This document shows positions 42,101 through 57,100 of a DNA stretch of 64,000 nucleotides, piece after piece (within the stretch, counting starts at the first letter, position 1; the number at the start of each line of letters is the position of its first letter). The translations under genes were made by a program, and so were the position numbers. The DNA comes from Opisthocomus hoazin (taxonomy: Eukaryota; Chordata; Aves; Opisthocomiformes; Opisthocomidae): the NCBI RefSeq assembly GCF_030867145.1, contig NC_134414.1, positions 21,470,518 through 21,534,517 of the forward strand, given 5' to 3'. Under the pieces are notes generated by a model that was not told where the DNA came from, searched no databases, and saw only the letters and a program-made list of their open reading frames with translations.

Positions 42101-45100
42101 ATTTGAAGGACATATCTTAGTGGAAATTAAAAGTTGTTCTCCATCTTACAACCTCTTCTGTATTATTTAAATTATTCTCACCTTTTACATGGAGCACCTG
42201 ATTAATGTCAGATCGAAAGCACTAATGCTAAAATCCACATCCCCTCTTCCCCAGTTGGGGAGCATCTCCATGAAGGTGATGTTTACTGAAATTAGATGTC
42301 TGAACTAGACAGAAACACAAGTAATGAGAACATTTACCTTAAATTATTTTGGTCTAAAAGACTAATAACTGACAATTACAAAGCTAAGCAATTGAAGCTC
42401 ACATTGACTTCAGTATGATACATTCTCCAGCACCTCTGCAAGCTGTAAGTTTCAGTCTTTTCTGCATTGTGTTTCCTCAGATGATTTGTTAAATTTCATT
42501 CAAAACACAACCTGTATGTCCTCAGTCTGTTCTTTATTTGCTCTGGTAGTAAAACAATGTTTTAGACAATGGAAACATTTTCAAGACATGCTGAGTATGA
42601 ATGAAAGAGCAGAGAAATAGATTTTGGTTTCTTTCTGACAAATATTAACATCCCTTTTTGAAAACAGTTTTCAAGGTCAAATTTGTTTTGTTTTTGTATG
42701 TGGTCATGTGTTTTTATAAAATATTTTGTCTGGAAAGCAGTACATTGATACATCATTTTATGTAAAATGTAAGTTAATTCGTGTTGAGTTTACAGGCTAC
42801 TGTTTGTATTTCTCATACCTTTAGGGTATGAAAATGAGTGTCTCTTACTGGCTGTGGTTCTGACCTTTTGCACTTACCTGTTTCTGAGAAAAACTAAAAT
42901 CTATGTCTGATTTAAACTGCAAAATCCAGAGCCGTAGGCACTCCTAGAAAATTGAGTTGGAAAGCATAACTATTATTTATGAGTCTTAAGCTGCAAAATT
43001 TGTATAAATGTAATTTCAATCATAAAGCTTAAGTGATTATTTATAAATGTTTGCAGCTTTTGAACACGTAATAATCTCAGTTCTAAAAGTGGTTTATATT
43101 AGTTGGCAACTTTTTAGGGCATGACCTTGTTTTGGTGTGCAGAAGACCATAAAATTACCTGCATTTGCAGAGGCCATTGGAAGTTGCTTGGGAGAAATAG
43201 GTCCCATGGATTTCTCCACCATAGCTCTTCAGCGTGCTGAAAGTGCATTGGATTCTAAAGTGGTGGATTTACTTGAAGACAGAAAACTTCAGTGGGTCTT
43301 CATAATGTTAACTCAAATAAATCTTGCTTTAACAGATAATTGGTGAGTATATTTGCTTATTTGTTTAGTTCAAAGCTTAATAGGAGCCAGTAAGTTGTAC
43401 GTTGTTCAGATCACCTCAGAGTAACACTCTGAAAGTGTTACTAACACCTCTTAATGTCCAGCCATGTGCTTCTTCAAGGCTCAGATTGCTTATCCAGTCA
43501 AGCTTAAATGTTTCCTAGATATTCTCTAGTTGGACTTGAACCAGAGAGTCTGTTCTGTGCTGTGGAGGATAGCAAGGACAGCAGTGCTATGGAGCAAATA
43601 TTGAGGCTTCGCTTTACAACAAAATATACAATGGCATGTCCTAGTCCAAAATTTTCTGATTTGATGTATGTGTTGTTAGATTGTGGGATTATTTGTCGTG
43701 TGTGTTTATAAAGGTGATTTTGAAAATAAAATATCTGAATGAAATTAATAGTAGTGACATTGTGTATGTTATTCTTTCAGCATTGATGTTAGAGCTGCTG
43801 CTGTTTCCTGTTTGAAAAACATATTAGCCACCAAGTCTGGCAGTGAATTTTGGGAAGTTTATAAAAATAAAGCTGATCCCATGTTAATCTATCTACAGCC
43901 TTTCAGAATGTCTAGGAAAAAGGTACTTCTGATATACCTTATTTATATGGCGTAGGAGATAAAGAAAACATAAAAATAGATACTTAAAAAAAGTAAACTA
44001 GAAAATATTTTTGAGATAGCCTTCGATGAATGCAAAATTTGGACTTTTCATCAGTCTGATTGCAAATGTGATTGCTTTTGTACATCTGTTTCTCCTTTCT
44101 GTTTCAGCATTTGTGGCTTCTTCACGTAGAAAATTACCAATTTAACATTAGAAAGCCATGTACTTTCATTATTAGAGAGATGCTTTTTGATTACCTACTC
44201 GGTAATCTAATACATTCTTTCTCAGGATTCTGGTATCATTTGATGCAAAAACTTAGTGAAAAACAGGTCAGAAAAAAGGTGGATAATTAACTGTAAATTG
44301 GATATTTCCTAATTTTAAACTTTTGATTTGTAACCTAAATGTGATCTCTGATACAGCCTTGTTGATGTTAGCAGTAAAATTTTATTTTTAATACTTTCAG
44401 GTTTCCTTGGAAAACTTTACATTTATATGAATAAAATTGATATTGTGAATCAATTAAAACACAGTTAATATTCAGTATGTTTTAATCTCTGCAGATTGCA
44501 GTATAGTTTTTTTAAATTACCATAGAATTGTTTATATATATACGTGTGTTTCCCTTCTAGTTTTTTGTAGTACCTGCTAATGATACAGAGACTCCTATAG
44601 AAACGTTGAATGACACAAACCTGTGGATTCCTCTGGGAGAAAGTCATGAGACCTGGATCAAGCGCTTAACTAGTTCAATACTGGACAGTGGAGGTGTGCA
44701 AAATGAAGTTCTCCAGTTAATGAAGCCGCTGTGTGAGGTGAGCTAAATTATGTGTATGTACATATATATAGGTATGTGCGCTGTGATGCACAAAAATATA
44801 TGATTACTCATCGTGACAGCAAATAGTAATTTCTGCTATTAAGTTGGCTTGGTTTTTTTTCTTAGCAGCTGCTCTGCTTGATTGTTTTCTAGGTGAAAAC
44901 AGACTTGTGTCAAACTTTGCTTCCATACCTGATTCATGATATCCTTCTTCATGACTCAGATGAATCTTGGAGAAATCTTTTGTCAGTTCATATCCAGAAG
45001 TTTTTTACAGCCTGTTGCAGATTTGCCTCATCTAGTAGATCTGCTACACCACCAAATTCTGATTCAGGTAACGTCATAATATTTTTGTTTCAGATGAAAG

Positions 45101-48100
45101 AGGGATTCTTGTGAAAAAATTATCTTTGACATCAAACGTGTGGTATGCACTTGTAGGCAGGCAGAATTTTTCAAGCTTCTGTCCAATTGTTTGATCTTTT
45201 TCAGTGGAGATACCAGTAATTTCAAAGCTGTTCATTGGCAGCATCCAAGTAGTTTCTTCTGTATAGCTTCTTTCCTTATTGACAACTGGATAATGTTTAT
45301 TACTTGATGAATTTAGAGGTGATCCAGTGTTGTGGGCTGTAAGACTGAGTCTTGGACTGTCTCTTAAAATGACTAATAGGCAATTAAATTCCTCTCTTAC
45401 TCAAACAAGAGTGATTAAAGGCAGTTTTCACCCGGATTTTCCCCTTGGAAAAAAGACTAACACTTGCTTTAGCTTTTGCCTAATGTTGATAATGGTCTCT
45501 ATATACTTTCAAAATACGTGTTCCATTGCAGCAGAATGGAAGGGACTTGTAACCAAAAGAACTGCAGCTCAGTATGAGGAATGCAATAAATTCCATTAAA
45601 AGCAAAGCACCTTCTAATCAGTCTGGCTGGTGTCCTTTCCACTTAGATTGTGGTTGAAGTTAGCAGAAATCTGTGTAAAAAGTAAGATCTTTGTTATTAG
45701 ACTATGGGAATGGTATCTGCACTTACTTTCAGGAGCTGAAATCATGTATTTCTTTTATTTATGCATGTCCCTTACCTAACACAAATATAGTAACTTCAGG
45801 TTAGTATTTTTTTGTGCAGTAGCTACTCTTTATCTTCCAACTCCCTTCTTCAGTAAAAAATCACCAAAGACAAGTCATGCAAACTTCAGGTTGCCAGAGA
45901 GGTAAAGGAACCTTTAGTATTGATGTTTCTACTAAGAGTGGTGTAAATAAGCTTAATGATATTTAGTGTATTTTAAAGGACTTTTTTATAGACGCTGACT
46001 ATCCTGGCCAGAAAGACTAGGCCGATATTCTTTCACATTTTGGAAGTTAGTTAACAAGCTGCTCCCACAATCCATATATTTTTGTTATTGTCCCACTTTG
46101 TAAGACAGATAAGCATTAATAATTTCCTATTTCTTTTCTGTAAGCAGCCAGGGAAACTGCTACACAAATTTATGCTCAGATATACAGAGTAACTCAAAAT
46201 GTTCCATGAAAAATATGAAGAGCTTTTTCTAAGTTTTATAAACTTCCAGTTCAGTGACACCAAGGAGCAAATGATAGAGGCCTCTTCAAACATTGTGATT
46301 CTATGCAAGGAATCTTACAGAGGCAATAAAAGCAAAATAAAGGACACGTAAAAGCTTTGAATGGAGTTTTTCAGATTAAAAACTGTCCTAGTACCAAAAA
46401 AAAAATAGATGAAGTAGCACACAGCTTGTTGTGTATGTAGTTGTTTCCAGGTAAACTGGAGGTGCACTAGCCAGCAGAGCAAAGATACGCTAATTCCAAA
46501 ATTGGAATGGTAGAACATCAGCAGTATTCAAAACAAAATTTTAAACATCTGATGATGACCAGTTTCTTCAAGGAGAAATTCTTACCCTATCAAAATGAGG
46601 AGAAAAACCTTCCTAGAAAACCTAGATAAATTTCATTCTGCTCCATCAGAATCCAAACCATGGCAAAGACCAAGCAGTTAGGCATGAGAGAGTTGAGCGC
46701 TTCTGAACAAGAGTCTTCATGTTGATCCATTTTGATGTACAAGTTATGGGAATTGCCTGTTGATGTTGGCAATTTAAAGCATAAGTGGTGTGAACATCAT
46801 GCCAATCACTGCTCTGCCTGAGAAACCAAGCCTAATCGTAAATTGCCAACTGCTTGACAAGAGTCAGACCCATCAAACTAAAACTGAAGAACATTTTGGA
46901 TTTGGTGTGTATCAGTCTGGCCAGAATCATGTCTCAGATGAATATTAATTTGCAGAAGAGGTGTAATTTTTTGATGAATGGATCTTTCAAAATACACATT
47001 CAGATATTTGTCCTTAGGATATAGAATTTCTATCTGATGTCATGAAAAAACAAACACAATTTTTGTTTTCTGTCGGTAAACTTGTTAGCGAGTGAGTACT
47101 AACGCTGTGCTGACAGCTTATAGTTACTATTATAGTCATTTGGTCTGTTGTTCAACAAATCCTGAAGAATAACTTTTTTCTTCCAGTCTTCTTGGCCAGT
47201 GCCTTTTCCTTCCCCTGACTCATTAATATTTTCCGGTACCCAAACATAATTCAGTGGGGAATTTTCAATTTTTCATCTGATCAAGTTATGAAGGAGGGAG
47301 TAGCAGTCTCCTTGGGGTGCTGACTGTATGGTGCTAACGGAGTGGACCCTGCCTATGAGACGCGGTGTCAACATTTGCAAGTAATGCAAGGCATGGATAT
47401 GGATCTGGAGAGCAAAATGTCGTGGTGCCTCAGGAACTGAGAGTCAGATGTTCCCACTGTATGACTTTTGGAAGTTAAGCATGTGGGAGATGACCTATAA
47501 AGAAGGAGATGGTGTTCCTTCTAGAAGGTCTTTGGTAGCAGTGGAAAGTAGGCGTTGTTCATTTCTGTTTGTTGGAAACAAGAAATGCCCACATACTTCT
47601 TCCTTTATGTGGCTTTTTCTTTCTTTAGGGGAAATTTCTACTTCTGCGTCTCTTACTGTGAGGTAGTAGTAATAAAACCTTTGCTTTTTCCCTATTTCTT
47701 GTTTTTTGTAGTTTATGAATTAAAAATATCCAGAAAAATGAAAAAATTACTAACGCAACGACCAGAACTCAACCTTGTAGTTGTCAGATTTTTTTTTTTT
47801 TTTAAATACAGAATGAAGGCATGGAAATATGAATTCTTTAAAAGTATGTGTTTGTCTAGGGGAGGTAGTGGTTTTTGTATAAGCATACACACTATAAAAT
47901 CTACAGTAAAGCTACTATTAAGTATTTCTGCGGCTTTGGAGTAACTTTATACGGGTCAAGCCTAAGGGAAGAGGTCTGTTAAGGAGCTTTGTGCAATGAG
48001 GTTGGATCATCTCTGAATTCTATAAGAAGAAATAGAATCCACAAGTTATTAATGCAAAGATAATTTGATAAAGAAAATTACATTATAAACTACTGTAATG

Positions 48101-51100
48101 TCACATCATATAAGGAGGGGAAATACATTTTGTGATGAGCTATTAATTTAATTTTGGAAATGCTATCCAAGGAAGTTTTGAGTTATTTTCTTGAGTACAA
48201 AATAACCTTTTTATTTTGTAAACAAATATGTCATGACAAAAGTTCATTATATTTTTTCTTTTGAAATATACATCCCAGAGCAAGAAACCCATAATTTTAG
48301 AAGTTTGGATAAAGTATCTCGACGAGCCATGCTTGCTGTTGTTGATTACTTAAGACGACAAAAGAGGTGAATTATAGCTTTCCAAAATGTTGCTTTAATT
48401 TATTGATGACTGTGCTAAGATCTGTTGATACTCTAGATTAAGGAAGAAGGATGTGGTAGAGACCATGTAGATTAAAAGAATGTAGTGACCTTGCATTTGT
48501 CACAGCACTGATGTGGCTAGCCTTACAGGATTCTAACTATGCTGAATGAGTTATCTGAAAACTTTTTGTCAGATAAACCTGCTGTGGTATGGGTTGGCGG
48601 GGGCGACTAAGGTAAAGTTAGCCTTTGGAAGGCTATATATTTAGATTGGATTTATTTTGTTTAATGTTAGAGAGAACGTCTGTTACAGGAAAATTGAAAT
48701 CTTTATTTAATCAGATCTGTTTCAGGTACAGTCTTTGATGACAGCTTCTGGCTAGATCTGAATTACCTTGAGGTTGCTATAGCAGCACAGTCTTGTGCTG
48801 CTCACTTCACAGCCTTGCTGTATGCAGAAATCTACGCTGACAAGATAAATATAGACAAACAGCAAGAAAGGTACAAGGCTTCAGGAATGCAGTTTCTTGA
48901 CATTTCTAGTAAAATGGATCATGTTTTCTGTGTCCCGGTAGTGTTTTGTTACGTGAAAAGTCAAGGAAACTTTAAAAAAAATCCTTAGATGCGTGTACTG
49001 ACCTGGCAAATATTTCTGCCAGTCAGAGAATCATAGAATGGTTGGGGTTGTAGGGGACCTTATAGATTGTCTAATTCCAACCCCCTGTCATGGGTAGGGA
49101 CACCTTCCCTTAGACCAGGTTGCTCAAAGCCCCATCCAGCCTGGCCTTGAACACTGCAAGTAAAGAATTTATTTCTTACAGCTAATCTAAATCTGTGCTC
49201 TTCTAATTTCAAACCATTAGCCCTTGTCCTATCGCAACAGGCCCTGCTAATAAGTTTGTCCCCATCTTGCTTACAAGCCACCTTGAAGTACTGAAAGGCT
49301 GCCATAAGGTCTCCCTGGAGCCTTCTCTTCTCCAGGCTGAACAGCCCCAACTCTCTCAGCCTTTCCTCCTAGGAGAGGTGCTCCATCCCTCAGATCATTT
49401 TTGTGGCCCTCCTCTGGACCTGATCCAACAGTTCCATATCCTTCTTGTGCTGGTGGCTCCAGAGCTGGACACAGGACTCCAGGTGGGGTCTCACCAGAGC
49501 AGAGTAGAGTGGCAGAATCTCCTCCCTTGACCTACTGGCCACGCTTCTCTTGATGCAGCCCAGGATATGGTTTGCTTTCTGGGCTGCAGGCGCACATGGC
49601 TGGCTCATGTTGAGCTTCTTGGCCACCAGCACCCCCAAGTCCTTCTCCTTCTCCTCAGGGCTGCTCTCAATCCATTCTCTGTGCTTGGGATTGCACTGGG
49701 ATTGGGCCACTGACGGCAACTCTTTGAATGTGACCATCCAGCCAATTCCTTACGCATTGAGTGGTCCATCCGTCAAGATGTCACAGTCCTTGAATGTAAT
49801 CCCAACCTTGCTAGCTTGCTAGCTGTGACGTACTCAAAATAGTGTCATTTTGACTTCTAACGAGGAGGTGTTCTTAGGAGTGTGTGTTCTGGAGCAACTT
49901 GACTAAGGCTAGTCCTTCTGGGATACTATCTCACTTTTTAAAATGAACACTTTTTCTGATTCTATTTCTCATAATTATTAGTGTGCTAGTGGTTAAATTA
50001 TGTCTGAAAGTGAATCAAGGGGAGAAAGAAAGCACAGAATGATGACCAGAATTGTATGACTTTAACTTGCAGAATTTCATAATCTTTAGCGTAGAGCTGA
50101 GTGATCCTTGTAGAAGCAGCTTTCTTACATAATGGACAGTTATCTTTGTTTTCTGGTCTAGCAAGATCCAAATACAAAACCAGTTTACTAGCTTTGTTTT
50201 GGCAATAAATAACTCCAAGGCAATGAACATATAACAAAAGTGTGGTTGCTTTTATTCTTTCCCGGAAGAGAATGTTCTTGCTTCAGGCATGCACAAAAGC
50301 AATTTGTTTTAATAAAGGATTAGACGTTACAAGGTGTAATGAAACATTACATTTTTCCTCTGAAAAAAACCTACCTTGATACCAAAATCCGTTGATGTTG
50401 ATATTCTAAGTTCAGCTGATCATTTTGTCATTCTGGTGGAGATCCATTTTGAATAACCTGGGAATATGACAGGCGTGATCTTGCATTTGGTGTTTGTGCC
50501 TCTGCTTAAGTTGTTTCAGCATTTCTTTAGTTCTTTGTATGAAATTTCATTTTACCAGTTGAAACATTTCTCGTAGGTCATCTTTTAAAGCAGCTAAGAG
50601 TTTGACATTTGAGGAAGAAAGTCAAAAAACAACTATTACTATTTTGAATGAAAAAAGTAAAGAAGAAACTGGCATAAGTTTACAGGTACGTGTGTGTGCT
50701 TAATAATCTGAAAGCAAACCTTGTAGAATTACAATTAACAGTAGATCTCATCTGAGCTGAAGGCAGATCTAGATGAACTTCATAAACTGTATTTGAAGGT
50801 TCTCCTCATGCTCTAATTCACGGTGAATTCAGTGGCCTTGATGAACAAGTTAGATTGAGTACTCATTCCTTGAAACACTGATTAACAGGCAAATGTTAAA
50901 TCAGAGCAAAGCAAACTTTGTTCCCCAAAAGAACGGACCTCCTGGTGGTAGCCAGCCAAGTATCTTTTTGCTTTGTTTTGTCGGAGGGGTATGTTCATTA
51001 GAAGTCAGCAAGTGAGTTGGTGTAGCAAGTTGTAATAATGAAAATCATAGTGGTGTAATCTCCTACAAGTTTCTTTAATATGCAAAAGCTGATTTTGTAG

Positions 51101-54100
51101 CCTTGTTGTAAGTTACTTCTTCCCGTAGTTCATTATTCCAGAACTGTGCTTGCATATTTTAAAATGCATTGTTTAGCTGGTATGTCTGATGCTCACTTGG
51201 TACTACTGCCTTTTGCTTTTCAGCCAGTCCACCTAAGGCCCAGCACTATTTTTTAATATCTTTTAGCAGGACCTGTTGCGACAGGACAAGGGGTAATGAC
51301 TTTAAACTAAGGGAAGGTAGATTTAGACTGGATAGAAGGAAGAAGTTTTTTACAGCGAGGGTGGTGAAACACTGGCACAGGTTGCCCAGAGAGGTGGTGG
51401 ATGCCCCATCCCGGGAAACATTCAAGGCCAGGTTGGACGGGTCTCTGAGCAGCCTGATCGAGTTGAAGACGTCCCTGCTCGTTGCAGGGTAGTTGGACTA
51501 GATGGCCTTTAAAGGTTCCTTCCAACACAAACCGTTCTATGATTCTGTGATCTTATCAGAGAAGTTAGATAGTCCTAAAGGGTTTTGCTAGACTACAAAG
51601 CATTTTTTGCTGTCATGATGGCACGCTCAGATGTTGCATAAAGGAAAATCAAGCACTGATAACAACATGTTATGTGGAATAACCTGTATTTATGAATTTA
51701 CATGATATGTATAAAACTCACTTGAACTGTTTCCAAAAGAGGTAATTCTTTGCTTTATGGCACATGTTCTAGGATCTTCTCATGGACATATATAGAAGCA
51801 TTGGAGAACCTGACAGTCTCTATGGCTGCGGCGGAGGAAGAATGTTACAGCCATTAGCGCGGTATAATTTATTAATGTTCTTATGTTCTTTAAAGTCAGT
51901 GCTTTCATTTATTAGTAAAAGGACCTTAAATCGAAAACTTCTTGTTAACTCACAACAGGATAAGAACGTATGAGCATGAAGCAGTATGGGAGAAAGCCCT
52001 TGTAACATATGACCTTGAGGCAAGCCTCTCTCCATCTACTCGCCAGGCAGGAATAATAGAGGTAATTTTATTTTTTAATAGGAAATGAATGTAGGAATTT
52101 ATATCCGTTGTACTCAAAGTCATTTGTAGTAAATGCAGAAATGTTTTAGGACTAGAAGAGATGTCTTTGGTCATCAAGTCCAGCCCGCTGTCGTAGGCAG
52201 ACAAACTGTATAATGTGAGACATTCGCTATTTGTCCTGAAAACATTAAGGCTTCTAGTCCTCTAGTCACTCACCTGGAATCCCTATCTTGGGTAGTGAAT
52301 TTTGTGAAATATTTCAAAATAAATATATTTAATTTTATACAGAATTTGGCCAGCTCCTAAAATGATGTGATATAAAAAGTAATGCAATTGGTTATTTTTG
52401 CCATCTTGTTCTTTACACCTCTCCATTATGGCAACTATTATACTGAAACTGTGGTATTTCCGATAAAATAAATTAATAGAATTGATGTTGTCTTATTTTG
52501 ATCCCTTAAAGTTATTTTGCTTTTTTTAGCCTAAAATCGTTTACACCAGTTCTATAATAACATAGCACAGGTATATCTGTGTTTCCCCTCATTTCATTTT
52601 CCTATGGTACTTTTCTTACCCCAGATTATTTGATATCATTGTTAAAGTTCCATTGTTTTCATCTTATTTAGTGCTGAGTTTAGAAATGCTTACGGTTCTG
52701 CCTTACTCGCAAAGGCTTCTTTGTTCCCAAAGGTAAAACAAAGCCTTTTAAAAAAACAGTTCAGTTTGTTAAAGGATGAAACCCAACTTTCAGTAATTTT
52801 GTTAATTCCAGGCTTTGCAGAATTTTGGGCTTTGCCACACTCTTTCCATTTATTTAAAAGGACTGGAACATGAAAACATGGAGTGGTGTGCAGAACTGCA
52901 GGAAATGCGCTACCAGGCAGCATGGAGGAATATGCAGTGGGGCCACATCTCTTCTGTCAAGTAAACTGACTTACTTTTTACTAGTTCTTTATGTGAAGGC
53001 CAATGCTTTTGGTTCCAAGCAAAAAGACTGTATTAGAATATAGCTTTTATGAAGCAAGTTACCTAATTTATCTTAATCATTGACTTGAAAAGCAGTCACT
53101 TTCAATTAGACCTGTCTGGTTTGTGTGCACATCTCTCTTCATTTTCCCAGGAAATGGGCCGTAGCTGATTCTTCTTTTTGGTTGTTCATAACTATAAACT
53201 GAATTTTTCCATTTTTTACTCAGATAGTAGATGTGTCTTAAGTACATATGAGGGAGAGATAGTTTTTAATGTTTAATTTATAAGCAAAGGGGAAAAATAT
53301 TACTCGGTAAGCCACAAGAGGTAATCAAGACCTGGATAGGCAAACACCAGTGTTGATTCATGGCTATGCCCTGGTAAGGAGTAATCTCCTTTCTTTTGTC
53401 ATGTTGGATGCCTGGCATTGGCTATTTCATATGACTTGCCAGGGTATAGTGTGAACTCTGTCTAGTAAAGCTACATCATCACACATTTTGAGAGGAATAC
53501 AGAATAGATTCACTACGTTTTGGCAAGAGCAGAAGTTACATGATGAGGTCTTCAGTAACTCCTACTACCTTTTAGTAGTCAAGAGAATGGAGGATTTTTC
53601 TTTCTCCTAAGACTGCTACCGAGAGATGGGTCTGGGGAGCACACTCCTACTGTGTTCCTTCTCTCCTCCTGCACTGTCTTAAGACCGCTGTTTAGAAGCA
53701 CCTGGAGGACTTCACAGATACATCCTGTTGGAGGGCATGTGTCATGCCACAAGCAGAACAAGCTTCGTATAGGTGGACTCTGTTCATCCCTGAGTTAGGG
53801 CCTGCATAAACCGCTTTGGTTATAAACCTCTTAGGCAAATAGAATGTTCAGCTTTAATACAGGAGCAGAAAAAACTACATCTAAGATGAAAAGAGAGAAA
53901 AAGAGATGGCGGGGAAGAGGTGGGTCAAGGAGAAGAAAGAGAAGTGAAAAGGGTAAAGAAGAGAAAATGAAATTCAACACTGAGTTTTTTCAGCCTTCCA
54001 ATTTTTTTTTACTTTTTCCTTTTTAAAAATATTTCTGAAGTTAAATGTAAAAAATTCTTCATTGTGAACTTGTTGCATACATACCGTAATACATATCTTT

Positions 54101-57100
54101 CAGCATAATACTGTGAGAACCGTAATACATATCTTTCAGCATAATACTGTAAAAATGTGTTATGAGTAAATTTTTATTGTGCAGTTGTGTTTTTGTCGTA
54201 TTTTTGATATAACCATGAAGAACATCTCCATATTCCAAACATTTTGACAATTGCTGTTTTTTCTTTGTTGTAAAAGAACAGCTTGAGTTTATAAAATACT
54301 AAATTAATTTAAAATTTAAAGGGTTGCATTGTTTTTTTATCATGCGAAACAGTGATCCATCTAACTGCAGAAAATGTACTACTAAAAATACTTGTCACAA
54401 AGATAAAACTGACTTCTTTGTGAAAAAAAAATAATTTCCTTTTATGTTACTTTTGTTTGATTTTTAAGAGATGAGACAGGGAGACCAGGGTACCATGAAT
54501 CATTGTATGATGCTCTTCAGTCTTTACGAGATAAGGAATTCTCTGCTTTCTATGACAGTCTTAAAGATGCCAGGTAACTATGCAAAAATTCTGCTGCAAG
54601 AGACAAAGAGAGTGTGTGTGTGTGTGTGTTTGCAGTCACAAGTTATGTATGAAAGACTATTACAGGGTTTTATGAGCTTAAATAAAGACTCATGCATTGA
54701 ATAAAGTTAACACTTCTGGACTGCAACTTCATTTCTAAGTTTTTCAACTTAAATTTGTCTTTTGTAGGTATACAATCTGTGTGCTAATTAAAGATACATT
54801 TCCTGTAGTACACATCCCTTACTTTGTGGTCCTCTTAAGTGGATTTGAATGCTGACTACTCTTCTTTAGCTGAGCTGTCACATAGGCTTTGGAGTTTATA
54901 TATGCTTACCATGTTTTCGTTTCTTGCCAAACTTTATTTTTTGAACTTTAATGGTAATACAAAATAATATCAAACTGAATAGTTTTGCTGTTGAAATTCT
55001 GTTCGCTGTATGGAAATTACATTATGGATATTTGGAATTTCTTGTGGATATTAAAAAAAATAAAAATCATTTACTATTTCTCTCTTAAATCCGTAGAGTG
55101 AATGAAGTAGAAGAGCTGTGCAAAGGCAGCCTTGAGTCTGTTTATTCATTATATCCAACTCTTTGCAGACTCCAGCTAATTGGAGAGTTGGAAAACATAG
55201 GTCTGCTGTTCTCCAGGTATTTTTTTTCAAGCTTGTTTTATACTCTTTTCTCAGTTTTTAGGATTTTTGGTTATCAAGTCTAGCACAGTAATAAAATCAC
55301 CTCAACAAATTTTATTAATTAATATCTCAAACTTCTTCTTAAAATTATATGGATTTTAGCTTTACTACATGAAGAAAAACTTAGATTCTCTTCATTTCCA
55401 GAATGGATTTATTTGTGGTTTAGTTTTAATTTTTTGATATTATGCCAATTTTGTATTTTAAGTAATTGTTTTATTTCCTTTGTTCTGAGTTCCCTGGTAT
55501 ACTCCAAGCTAGCAGTCCTATCTCCTGGCCTTTGGTTTGCTAAAGTTACTGAGTCATCCTCTTCTAGTTTCCTTTCTAGAAATGTTTTCCATTTGCTTGA
55601 TGTTACCGATGTATCTATTGAAAGTTGTTTCAGTTTGAGTCACTTTCTTCATGGACCATTATTACCATCAGTATTCTGCGTGAAGTCTTAACATTGCTTT
55701 TTCATCCTAGGAAGGTATTTATCTCTGTAGTGCTGATAACATTTGATTTTTTCTGCTATAGTTGTATCATTTTGGTAACTCAGAGTCATCCTACAGTCAC
55801 TTAGCATGTCCAGGACCTTATGAACCATTGCTATTTGCAGTTAATGAATCACCTAAGAAAATTACACCTATAATGACAACCAACACAGCTACAATGTCAC
55901 AGTTTGGAATTTATTCTTATATTAATCCATATATGACCTATATAATGAAATAGGAACCTTGATCTTTAATCTTTGAAGTAGCCCTATGTTTGAATGTGAT
56001 TCCCTTTGCTGATGGACCTTTAACACAACAGATTTTGATGCTTAGTCAACAATGTTTATAGTGGATTGTGTGCGTTACTAATGTTCTTCTCTTGATCTTC
56101 ATGTTTGTTAAAACTGGAAACCTGCCAGTTTATTCTGCATATTAATCATTGTAGGCTTTTATGGACTGTTTCTTGGTTTTGAACTGAGGATTGTGAACTA
56201 CCTCGGCAGTTTATTTCTGTTACTCATCTTGCATTTCACTAATATTTAGTGAGAATTAATAACAGGTCTTTTTTCTTTTGGTAACAATTGCAGATCTGTT
56301 ACTACTCAACAACTGAATGATATTTATTTGAAATGGCAGAGACAGTCCCAGCTTCTCAAGGACAGTGACTTCTGTTTCCAGGAACCTGTCATGGCTCTGC
56401 GCACTGTAATTTTGGAGATTCTGCTTGAAAAGGAGAGTGAAAATACCAAAAGAGAATGTATTAAAGACATCCTGACCAAACATCTAGTGGAGCTCTCTAG
56501 ATTGGCAAGAACTGCTAAAAATACACAGGTAACAAATTCCAGGAAAGATCAGTAACAGATGTTTAGTTTTTCAGTTTATAAAAGAACTTAATTTTTAAAC
56601 AGTACTGAAGAGTAACTGTATTCTAAGTTTATTCAATGAATCAGTTAGAGACTGTGTAGGACTCTGTAGAACTTCTTCCTAAATTGTATTTATGGGCATG
56701 TTTTCTGAATTTTGTTCATAACTGTAAGCTACTCTATGAGGTAGATAATAGAAAAATAACATTTTTAGTGAAGAATGCTCTTACAGCGCTGTTACTTTAT
56801 TTTGGTACAGTTTTATATATCCATCTTCCGCTTGTGTCATACTGTTTTAGTGTTCCAGAGTAAAGCTGCAGAAAGAACTCCATTGCATTTGTACATTTAG
56901 TGTGGTCTTCAAGGTTTTGTACTTTCAAAGCACCATTGCACTACGGTAAAACTCTCTCTGTGAATGACTTAATGGGATTTGCAGTATCAGTGGTTTCTGG
57001 AGCCGTGAATGCATTTAAGGTCCAGAGTCAGCCTTGTCTTGTTCTAGGTAGTGCATCTGGAGTAGTAACTCAACAAGAATTTATAGAGCAACAATATCCT

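Noticed and set aside
48724..48726. Alternative acceptor for exon 38 after CTGTTTCAG
   Set aside because: In the frame set by exon 37 it gives a stop three codons on (TAC AGT CTT TGA). The AG at 48713-48714 restores the conserved reading.
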